Under the pieces are notes generated by a model that ran no database searches, was not told where the DNA came from, and saw nothing but the letters and a program-made list of their open reading frames with translations. A DNA stretch of 64,000 nt from Lytechinus pictus (Eukaryota > Echinodermata > Echinoidea > Temnopleuroida > Toxopneustidae), in the NCBI RefSeq assembly GCF_037042905.1, contig NC_087252.1:18617701-18681700 (forward strand). The letters are read 5' to 3'. The position numbers and the translations under genes are program-made. This document shows positions 22,711-32,926 of this stretch, one piece after another. The stretch's first letter is position 1. Each line of letters begins with the position of its first letter.

Positions 22711-23879
22711 GTAAACCTATAAGTAAATCCTATTTGATGGTAATGTTTCTTACCCCATTTTCATAACAGAACATAAAGAGGAAGGGAGTGGGGATGGCAA
22801 TAATGATCATTTAAATTTCTTGGTATGATATACATAAGGTCTAACTGTTTTTCATAAATTGTCCATACGGTATTAATTACTCCAATTTCGTTGCAAATAA
22901 ACTAGACCATTTTGGATTAGTCTTAACGGGGGAAAAATAACATGGATGTATAAAAAATGGTAACTTAATAATATATCCCTAGCTATGGATTGTGTTTCTA
23001 TATAAATGTCAACAATTGCATATGGAACCTCGATTGCAAGGAGTGATGTGGATTTGATGAAATGAGAGGGAAGCTCAATGAATAAAAAATAATAAAACCA
23101 AGTTACAGCTTGTTATAATATAGAGGACAGCGTTTTGCGGCAGATCGAAATATGATAACTTTTGAACATTTTCTTGATATACATGTATTTCCTTTCAACG
23201 TTTAATAGTATAGTATGTGTTTTCGAAAGCTACTTTAACGAATGGGTACTTACTGCAACCCGTTAATTATCACTTGCCGACAAAGAAAGAATGGAGTTAT
23301 ACAATCAATTCTTTTCTTTTGTTAAGAGTTTTTGGGTCGCTCAAGCCCAGGCTAACTATCAAACCATGGACCTATTCATAGGTCCATCATTAAACCTAAC
23401 CATTAATTCTTTGCGGGAAACAAAGGAGTCAGTCAAGCCAAGATCAAGTACGACCGCCCCATTCCGGCACACCCCTAGTCGAAATACCCTCTGTCAATCA
23501 TCATGCGTGTGCCTAACTGAGTAAAATAAAATTTATAACGAAATAATGCATCACTATCGGCTATACTGTGTATATACCTGTATATATAATTATGAAACAA
23601 CCTTTTTTTGTATTCTAAGGATATATGTAAAATATACTTTCACAAGGCTATGCATGGCATTACATGTTGGAAAGAGAGAAACAAAGTTTGAGAATGGGAT
23701 TGGGAGAGAAACTAAACGAGAAATGAAAAGAAAATTTGATCACGAGAGGTGCATATAAAATGACGTCCAATTATAAAGATCGGTAAGAGATGAGAGCTGG
23801 TGGTTGAGATAGATAGATGGAAAGGAGTAAGGGGAAGAAGATGAGGAAAATTCAAGAGGGGTTCCAGCATTTGATGATA

Positions 23880-24478
23880 ATAGTAATATCCCTGCTACCT
23901 TTTTCTCCTTTTCCTTGTTTCTTTTCTTTGTCCTCCCCTTCCATTTCTCTTTCTCCCTTTGGTACCCTTCTCCCCTCTATCTTACCTTTATCTCCTTTCC
24001 CCTTTCTTTTTTAATTTCCCCTCCCTAATCCATCTTTTTTTTCTCTCATTTCCCATCTTTCTTTTCCTTGTCCTCACCTTCCCTTTTTCTCTCTTTCTAA
24101 CCTTCCCTTTTTCCCTCCTATCTATTTCCTACATTTCCCCTCCCTTATCCCTTCTCTTTCTCCTCCTTTCTTTGCTTTTCCCTCCACCCTCCCTCTATTC
24201 TCCCTCACCTTTGCCTTTTCCCTTCTATTTTCTCTCTCTCCTTTCTTCATTTCCCCCCCCTTCCTTATCATCCCTTCTCCTTTTCTATTTTTTTTGTCCT
24301 CCCCTTCCCTCTTTCTCCTCTTCTGTTTTTCTCCCCTCTATTGTATCCTTCTCTACTTTTCCCCTTCCCTCACTTTTTATATTTCTCTTTCTATTTTCTT
24401 CCCCTTTTCCCTTCATCCTTTATTCTTCGCCTTTTTCTGTCATTTTCCCTTTCTTCCTCTCCTATCCCTTATCTGCAT
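23880..24478 (+). repeat. Pyrimidine-rich (CT) tract
   Basis: About 600 bases are almost purely C and T on the plus strand, as irregular CCCTTTCTTTTCC-type units. Apparent ORFs across it, including a 186-codon one at 23959-24519, encode only Phe, Leu, Ser and Pro and are artefacts of composition. Confidence 0.8.
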
Positions 24479-24580
24479 CCCACGGATCCGCGCCTGAACG
24501 ATATCAGGGTATCAAATAAAGGATGACCATGCACGCAAAAAAATACAGTAAATAATTCTAGGACGAGCTCCGGACAGGTA

Positions 24581-24650
24581 ATAATAATAATAATAGGCAT
24601 TTATATAGCGCCATCTCTCTAGAAATATTCTTTTCCGCGGCAACGCCAAC
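24581..24650 (-). repeat. LINE/SINE 3' tail remnant
   Basis: A run of TAA units (ATAATAATAATAATAATAGG) is followed by CATTTATATAGCGCCATCT. Read on the minus strand this is the GGCGCTATATAAATG end plus trinucleotide tail seen at the 3' ends of L2-type elements. No coding part is attached. Confidence 0.5.
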
Positions 24651-25563
24651 ATCGACAAATGTCAAAAACTAATTTACGATCGCGATCAACGATGTCAATG
24701 AATGAAATAACGGACGACCACGGGAAAATAATATTAATATAAAAAGGGCCCTTTACGCCGATGTCAGTGTGTATTCGAACATGATGAGTGATTTGGTGAA
24801 AAAAATTAAAGATCCCAGTTATCATCCCTGAGTTTTTAAATCTTTGAGACATTTTATCCACGATCAATGATGAAAAAACGGCCTTGAAAACCTATGCTTG
24901 ATATGAGATTAAAATCGCATATAAGTTTTGAACGAGTATGTCAATTGCTTGCTCTTGCTTCGACAAAGATTACACGGGTGAATACCCTAGGGAAAACACC
25001 CTAGGAGTGCCATGAGCCTAATTACATCAGGACGGCTAAAGATATTCGTTCGACCCAACCCATTCGATTTTTTTCAATTTGATATTGCTGATTGACAAAA
25101 GTGTATGAATATGATTCAAAATCTAACACTGATTCTAGAAATGGTAACTACTGAACTTCCTTTGCCCAAATTGGGAAGATATATAAATGATTTGGAACTA
25201 TTTTTTGACTGGCGGAAGAATTGGGGCTATTTTACTGTTTCAGTTGATGAATTTGATCCCATCATAGTTATCTTCATAAATGGCAATTTATTTTTAAAAT
25301 GAGCTGGCTACAATACCCTTCTCTGGTCAGATATGGAATGTCAGATATATATCCTATCCAAAAGTAGTAAACATTCGACCCTCTAATTTCACATTAATTT
25401 GCCATTTTAACACACAAGTCTATGGGGAATGTTTTACGCGCGTGACACCTACATGTAGGGTATCAACCGCAGACATATGCCCTCGTCCACTCCCCTCAAA
25501 TGCCCGCTACGGGCTCCCGCGTTCACCGTAGGGCTCGCCGTGTCGTTTCCCGCGGCCGGCACT

Positions 25564-26149
25564 CTTCCTATCCTTATCGTGTATTCCATCAAGTTCTCAA
25601 AATATCCCATTTCAGGTCAGATTGACAAATCTTATCAACTAGCACTGCACGTTTGAATTTTGATTGATGCGATATATATACTATGAATTCTACAACGAAA
25701 ATCCCCTTTTCATGATTTTTTTCTTTAAATATTTGAACTCGAGCTTCGCTATCGCATTAATATATTAATTTTTTTATATACCTGTCTTCTTCATAATCAT
25801 AAACATTGCTCAGAATGTTCAATTTTCAGGACTTAATATATGAAATCTCCAAAGATTTGAGTTCACGCTCGCATTATCAGGGATCATGATATACAATTAC
25901 GTTTTTTATAATAATAAAGCTAAGAACTAAACTGTTAGGACCACGGAAACCAACACAAATGAGCTTTTAGCTGCTGTCCCCCCTTATTGGCAATAGCCGG
26001 ATCTGCCAATATAGATAGGCACACTTTCCACACAACATAATATTAGGGCAACTCTTACAAATTAATTTGAAATTTGAAAATCAATAATCTTCAGGGTTAA
26101 GAAATAATAACTTCAAACCTAAAATTAGTTTCCTTTCACCTAGTGGCAT
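25564..26149. other. No recognised feature
   Basis: AT-rich sequence without a supportable gene or repeat. Confidence 0.4.
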
Positions 26150-27330
26150 AATGAGCAAACAAGTGGAACGCCTCTGGCAGTCTCGCCTGCATTACGCGAT
26201 TTTAATATCGCAGCAGTGCTAACTTTGAAAACTACTATAAAATAATCATTCACAAAAACACCATTCATATAATGACATAATACCACGTTCATTGACCATA
26301 AATGACATTTGAACGGTGACTTAAGACTTGTCAACTACACCCATGTCCACATTTCATTCACTCTTTCTATACACTTTCAAAGTTGTGATGGCAATTCAAC
26401 AATTACCCCAACATGGCCTAAGTTTATTGACCTTAACTGACCTTTGACCTTGGTTTTGTGACCTGAAACTCACAGGGGATGTTCAGTGATACTTGATTAC
26501 TCTTATATCCCAAGTTTTATGAACTAGATCCATAAACTTTCAGAGTTACGATGGTAATTCAACAAATACCCCCAACACGGCCAAAGTTCATTGACCTTTA
26601 ATGACCTTTGACCATGGTCATGTGACCTGAAACTCGTACAGGATATTCAGTGATACATGATTACTCTTATGTCCAAGTTTTATGAACTAGATCCGTAAAC
26701 TTTCAGAGTTAGGATGGTAATTTAACAAATACCCCCAACACGGCCAAAATTCATTGACCTTAAATGACCATTGACCATGGTCATGTGACCTGAAACTCGC
26801 ACAGGATATTCAGTGGGACTTAATTAACCTTATGTCCAAGTTTCATGAACTAGATCTATAAATTTTCTAAGTTATGATGGTAATTCAACAAATACCCCCA
26901 ACTTGGCCAAAGTTCATTGACCCTAAATGACCTTTGACCTTGGTCATGTGACCTGAAACTCAAGCAGGATGTTTACTAATACTTGATGAACCTTATGCCC
27001 AAGTTTCATGAACTAGGTTCATATACTTCCTAAGTTATGATGTCATTTCTAAAACTTAACCTTCGGTTAAGATTTTGAAAATAATTCTCCCAACATGGTC
27101 AAAGTATATTGACCCTAAATGACCTTTGACCTTGGTCATGTGACCTGAACCTCAGGCAGAATGTTTAATAATACTTGATTAACCTTATGTCCAAGTTTCA
27201 TGAACTAGGTCTATAGACTTTCTAAGTTATGATGTCATTTCAAAAACTTAACCTTAGGTTAAGATTTGATGTTGACGCCGCCGCCGCCGTCGGAAAAGCG
27301 GCGCCTTTAGTCTCACTCTGCTATGCAGGC
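26150..27330. repeat. Tandem array carrying DR1 nuclear-receptor motifs
   Basis: Five units of about 160-190 bases share CAACATGGCCAAAGTTCATTGACC, the TGACCTTTGACCTTGG core, CATGTGACCTGAAACTC, and a TCCAAGTTT/CATGAACTAG segment. Core positions are about 26436, 26602, 26766 (degenerate), 26928 and 27118. TGACCTTTGACCT is the exact complement of AGGTCAAAGGTCA, the DR1 response element. The array is framed by GTCTCGCCTGCAT (about 26177) and its complement ATGCAGGCGAGAC (about 27323), suggesting it is the body of a mobile element. A (GCC)n-like stretch lies at 27280. No coding capacity. Confidence 0.75.
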
Positions 27331-27600
27331 GAGACAAAAATTGAGGGAGCTCGATATGGCGTATCGAGTAAATTCGCGAGCGAGCAAATATTTCAATATT
27401 TTTATTACAAAACTCAAATTTTGTGATAGATTTTGACGTAATCGGAAATTAATATGATATTTCATAATTATCTCTTTCCTTTTTTCTTCGTGGTGATCTA
27501 TTTTTTGGGAGGGAGCCCTGCATTTATTTTAACAGTGTACATGATCTTTTTGAAAACAAACACATGTCCACTTTAGATACATTTTCCAGTGCTATGGATT
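27331..27600. other. No recognised feature
   Basis: Spacer before the hAT insertion, AT-rich. Confidence 0.4.
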
Positions 27601-27608
27601 ATATATAG

Positions 27609-30600
27609 CAGGGGTTCTCAAACTTTTTCTTTGAAGGGCCAGATGAGACTCCAAGTAAACCTGAAAGGGCCAGGACAGGGTCAAGTAGATACTTAGAAAA
27701 AAAATGTGCGCGAAGCGCAAAGCCCCTTGCGACCGGGGTCCTAGATTCTCACTTGTGCAATCTGGCCCTTATTTTGGGAGCATTTAATCCAACAAATTTA
27801 TAACAGTTTCATGTGGAGCACAGGCAAAATTAGAAAAGATTTCAAAATACAGCGAGAGTCAATAGTGATAATACGAAAAAATGTGGTACTTTTAAAAAGG
27901 AATCTAAATTGTACCTATACATACCTGGTATTGAGGAGACAGATAATGTCTTGAAGTATCAATATTTTTTTGTAGTAAAAGTAGATTGAAGAATAGAGTA
28001 TATATATGTCTCTTGTAGACTCTAATAAGGGTGTCAGTCTCCTAGTCACTTTCAATGGGAAAAGTGACACTGTCTGTCAGCAACAAGTTGCTTGAACCTT
28101 GGCACAAAAGGTGTAATTGCCAGACGAAGGCATTGGTGCAAATTTTCACTGGTCAAGGTGCTTCGGTATGAGTTCTTTAAAATGTTCATTGTGGAAAATG
28201 CACTTTCGCACCTGTATGTAGATCCAAACATGGTGAGAACAGCGATAGACACTTTGTGCAATGTTGGAAATGATGTTGCTGGAACCATCTTTGTCCAGAA
28301 AGTCACATGATCACACCTACTCTCCTTCAGAGCCAAATTCTCCTGGAGATCAATCATTTCTGTCTGCAGTTTCCCAGCGTTTGCCCATGGGAAGATGCTT
28401 GTGGTCTCTCTTGAAAGTTCCACAAGGTCCTTCACAAGGAATGGTGACCCGATGCAAAGCAGTACTTGCTTCCCTACACAAAAGTCACTGAAGCGAGATT
28501 TGAAATTGTCAGCCAATTTCTCCAGGAATGAAACATGGTCATGATGATGATTGCCATTAGTGTGACCCAGTAGAGTTGGAAAATGGAGATGTGCCTCTGT
28601 GATGTCATTCTTGAAGAGCTCCAGTCGCCTCTCAAAAGAACGCACAGCTGTCATCAGGTCACACACAGTACTGCCCTGACCTTGGAGCTTGAGATTAAAC
28701 TCATTCAAATGAGATGTTATGTCCACCAGGAAAGCCACAAGTTCCATTTTGTTGTCATCACGGAGATAGTCCAGGAACTGCCTGGCTTTGGCAGTAGTCT
28801 GCTGTGACAGAAACATTTCAAGGTCTTTCTTAATGGCCCAGAACCTTCCCAGGACCTGTCCCTTACTTAGCCACCTTACATTGTTATGAAGGAGTAAGTC
28901 ATCATAGGATGCATTGACCTGGTTAGAAAAAGGGAATGATAAGTTTAATAATTTGTGATGGACCATTCTTCATACAGGTGCTTATTCTATTTGTTGATAA
29001 AGTTTACATTTCTTCCTCCCTGGCCTCTATCTACTTTTTCCTTCAATATTATTGGATTTTTTTTGGGTTTGAACTTGTAACAAAAAAGATCTGGAGGTAA
29101 TGTATCTCTTTATGTTCTTGTATTTTATGTGAATTTATTTCGCATATTCTGAGATGTTTTATAATAAATTGTACACAAATATTTTCGATTTATTCCACAC
29201 CAGGTCCAGATATTTTTCATACTGAGATATACTTAAAAATAATACAAATAATGACGAATAACCAATGTCTTGAAATAGATAAGTATTCTCTTCACCTCAT
29301 TCAGGAATGATCTCAGGAGACGATGCTGAAGTGCAGAAGATGCTCTCAAGTAGTTCACTAGTTTCATAATGGTTTCCATTACATCTGCGTACTCATTCCC
29401 AAGACTGGCACATAATACTGACTGGTGTATGATACAGTGATAGGACAACATGTATGGTTGATGCTCTTTCAAACGGCTAACAACTCCCTTCTGTCTCCCA
29501 ATCATGGCTGGCGCACCATCAGTTGCAACTGACACAACTTTCTTGATATCGATTCCTCTGTCTCGTAGCATCTCCATGATGGCTTCATAAATATCCTCTC
29601 CTCTTGTACGACCAAGCAGGGGTATTAGGCCAAGTATGTCTTCGCAAATTTCAGCTTTGGCCTTACTGAAGTATCTGACGAAGGCACAAAGTTGTGCTTT
29701 ATCTGTATTATCAGTTGATTCATCCAATGCAAGGGCAATGTATTCTGCATTCTTCAAATCACCAGTCAGTTGCTGCAGAACATCATCCGCCAGTAGTTCT
29801 GTTCTCCGAGTAGAAGTGCTGTTGGATAGTGGAATTTGTTTGAATTTATCTGATAAATCCTGTCTTTCCTTCCCTGTAAACATGGAATCAACAACCTCAT
29901 TCAAACATTCCTTGACTAGTTCTGAATCGGAAAACGGTTTCTTGTTTTTACCCAGAACCCAGGCCACACGGAGGGAAGCTTCAGTTGCTTTTTGTTGTTG
30001 TGTCACACATCTAACAAACTGTCTGCTGGAAGATTCATAGGAAGATTTCAACTGATTTATTTTAGTATCCCTTATCTCTGTGTTCTGTGGGTATTGTTGC
30101 TCAAATCGGTTGTGCTTGGAATCGTAGTGACGCTTTAAATTAGCATTTTTAGAAACACTGACAGTTTCGGAGCAAATCAAACACATCGGCCTTGTGCTCG
30201 ATTGCGGCAAAATGAATGCATACTTGTCTGTCCATTCTTCATTGAAAACACGATTTTCAGCATCCACCTTTCTTTTCTTTGCAGAATTTGATGCCATCTT
30301 GACCTGACTAACAATTAATGATGACTAGTGTACCCCTGAGAAAATCCGCAGAACTCAACCAGCAATCAAGTTTACGTTATAAAGCAAAATTGATCGCAAG
30401 CCATGTGCGAATGTGTGCGCACGTGTTTTCAAATGCAACGTGTTATCAACGTTTGATGTGAAACTACTTTTTCAATTTACCGCAGGTGATCAAATAAGAA
30501 AGTAGAATAGACAGAAAAGACTACACTAAACTTTTTTTTTAAGTCAAATTTATTTGACTGCCATTACTTTTATTACGGTTAGGTCTACATGGATACACAA

Positions 30601-30745
30601 TGTAATCATATTGAGCTATGAGCTATGTTTCATATTTTTACTTAAAAGTGATAAAAAAAAAAAAGAAACAGCAGGGTCTCGCGGGCCGGATTGAGGAGCT
30701 CAGCGGGCCGGATCCGGCCCGCGGGCCGTAGTTTGAGAACCCCTG
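27609..30745 (-). mobile_element. Complete hAT transposon with intact target duplication
   Basis: A 3,137 bp element. The left terminus CAGGGGTTCTCAAACT is matched by AGTTTGAGAACCCCTG on the right, the consensus end of Charlie/ZBED-type hAT elements. A perfect 8 bp target duplication, ATATATAG, occupies 27601-27608 and 30746-30753; 8 bp is the hallmark of hAT insertion. Subterminal regions on both sides contain GGGCC-type words (AAGGGCCAGATGAG; CGGGCCGGAT). One transposase gene runs leftward through most of the element. Intact ends, target duplication and frame suggest recent insertion and possibly current activity (inference). Confidence 0.95.
28052..30297 (-). CDS. hAT transposase, two exons, 622 aa
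   Basis: Excises and integrates the element. Exon 1 is 30297-29296 (334 codons). Exon 2 is 28918-28052 (289 codons with stop). The intron 29295-28919 (377 bases) starts GTGAAG and ends AACCAG, and splicing joins FLNE to VNASYDDLLL in frame with no stop anywhere. Features: basic N-terminus; BED/C2H2-like finger C39-X2-C42-X14-H57-X4-H62; RNase H-like catalytic core with D192 (LALDESTD) and D260 (VATDGAPAM); the C288-X2-H291 motif of the hAT insertion domain (YHCIIHQ); and a C-terminal dimerisation region with CESAFSTMNILKN. It resembles the transposases that gave rise to vertebrate ZBED5-, SCAND3- and GTF2IRD2-type genes. The start is the first ATG of the open frame, before the finger. Unspliced, exon 1 would read on to 354 aa and stop at 29233. 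Confidence 0.92.
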
Positions 30746-30753
30746 ATATATAG

Positions 30754-31823
30754 AGTCAAAGGCTAAAACGTAGCAAATTTTAGCAGAAATAATAGCACAT
30801 TTATTTAAAAAAATAAAAAATTTCTACATAAGCTTATGATATATGCCAAAAGCCAATAGTTAGTTTTATTAGACTAGCAGGAGGACCACGAAAGTTCACC
30901 ATCCTCGTGTCAAAAGCCGTACTCCTAGCTTTTCTATTCCTAAAATTGATTTCCGTGAATGGATATAAGTGCAAAACAGTTTGTGGGCGTGTAGTGGGTG
31001 TGCGTGAGTGTGTGACTGTATGTGGGTAGGGAGTATGTTCGTGGATGGGAACTCATAATCATGTGCCGGTTTGGTTAAAATATCCCATGATTATGTGATT
31101 ATGTGATTATGTGACGGTTTTACATACTTGTGAATGAATGTAGCGACAAGACGAATTATAAAATAACTATCATTTTTATAGTGAGGAAATGGTCAAGGCA
31201 AGCAGACCTTATATATAAAGTTACAAGAAATAAAATTTCTGTTAACTGAGGTACTGACCATGCCACATCTACACCACACGAACTGCAATATGAAAATCTC
31301 GAAATAAAATAAATTTAGCATTCATTTGGTCACCTTACAGCTCACTAAATGTTGACAAATGATTTGTACCGGTTATAACAATCGAATCATCACATCAGGT
31401 AAGGAGTATAAATATGTCAGGGCAATCATCTAGTCAGGATTACTCGTAAGCACTATAGTGCAAATCTCATTATCAAAGATATAGTGAATAATTTATGAGA
31501 TCATGGACAAAATCATCATCCTGGGATATGATAAATTCAAACTTAAGAAAACTGTTTGACAAATTTCATAGCATTCAGATTACGAATATAATTCTGTTTT
31601 TTATAGACTTTATCCCTGACAGACAACTATTATATGTTATACAAGGAATGTAATGTGTTTGTGATCTGAATAAGCACTCGTGAAAAGAGTCACATTAACA
31701 ATTAAAATCATCGGCATCAGATACAAGTTTTTACTACATGTGCACTAACGGCTGGGAGTGAATATACAAAGATTTCTCATTGTATTTTGCAAGACGTGGA
31801 AAATCACTAAATAAAGAGTCTAT
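30754..31823. other. No recognised feature
   Basis: AT-rich, with a short run of TGTGATTA repeats near 31090-31115. No gene, RNA or terminal repeat seen. Confidence 0.4.
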
Positions 31824-32454
31824 GGCCCGTATTCTGATAGCAGGTTTAATTGAACCCTATAGTCTAAAGCTAACCGTTGTTTAACTAAACCTCATCTTGC
31901 AATGATACGCGTTATTATTCAATTCATGTATTTTGTGTTAATTACTAAGATATTTCACTCCCAAACTGAGTAACTTGCAGGTTTTTTAATTATCTGTCCC
32001 ATTAATTGCTTTTCGGGTATTGCTTGTCAAACTCTGATCTAACCCAGTTTCTAGATCTAACAGAATAAATAAAGATATTGTCATCTTTAATCTAACTTTA
32101 AGTTAGGGGTAGATCTAGACCTAACTAGTTTTGGGTCTAACATTAGGCCTAGATCTAGCCTAGGCCCTAGATTTAGACTAGATCAAGCCAAGGTCTAACC
32201 GTTTACATCACATGTTCACATCACATTAACAGTTAACCCAGGGGCCGGAGCCCAGGACTCGTCCCGTGTAATACTAAACAGACAAGGGTATTCTAAAAAA
32301 TGGGGTAGAATGGGGTCGCAATAGCACTTCAAATAAATTGTGGGAAAATAAATTATGCACTTACCTCGATTATATGGATGAAGGTCTATTGTGACACAGA
32401 ATCGTGACATCGAGGCACAAACTGGACCCTCAAAGAAAGGAAAAGTAACACCTC

Positions 32455-32610
32455 GGTCACATTTGCTCTACGGCGGCCGTACAGCTAGTCGAAAACAGCC
32501 GTTTTAACATTTGTTGTACCAGCTACATATACATGTAGGTGGTTTGAATTAAAACTAATAACACGGCTGTTTTCGACTCGCCGTACGGCCGCCGTATAGC
32601 AAACGTGACC
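32455..32610. mobile_element. Palindromic MITE, 156 bp
   Basis: GGTCACATTTGCTCTACGGC at the left is complementary to the right end, which finishes GTATAGCAAACGTGACC. The stems run about 52 bases each side (including CGAAAACAGCCG and CGGCTGTTTTCG) around a short loop. No ORF. Confidence 0.7.
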
Positions 32611-32926
32611 AACGTAAATGACCTCCATGTCGTGTTCGTTCTCGGTATCGATCAGCCATTTTGTTTTCAATTTTGAAAGAAGGAGAACGAAAGTGACAGA
32701 ACTGAAAACTTATGAAATAGTTCAATCATAAGATTTTCATCTAGTTTTCTTTATAGAATATACTGTTACCATGGCAACACAATTTTTAACACATGCAAAA
32801 AAAAATGTGTCTGGCCCATTTTCTTCTGAAAGACTAATTTCTGTGTCAAATTTCATGAGAATTGGTTGAAAACTGATGAACTAATTCAAATTACAAGATT
32901 TTCACCTAATTTTGGCTATTTAATAT

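Larger units (their letters stand above)
21191..25563. mobile_element. 4.4 kb element with AGTGCCGGCCGCGGGAAACG inverted ends
   Basis: The left end (21191-21210) is repeated exactly in reverse complement at 25544-25563, and weaker similarity extends about 120 bases inward (GGACGAGGGTGTCTGCC against GGACGAGGGCATATGTCTGC). No target duplication was recognised. The interior has no transposase. It holds a purine tract, a pyrimidine tract, a LINE/SINE tail and unassigned AT-rich DNA. The GC-rich ends contrast with the AT-rich interior. Confidence 0.55.

Noticed and set aside
23959..24519. 186-codon ORF rich in Phe, Leu, Ser, Pro
   Set aside because: Translation of a CT-rich tract that is open in several frames; no codon structure or motif.
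29636..30040. 134-codon plus-strand ORF
   Set aside because: Antisense shadow of hAT transposase exon 1.
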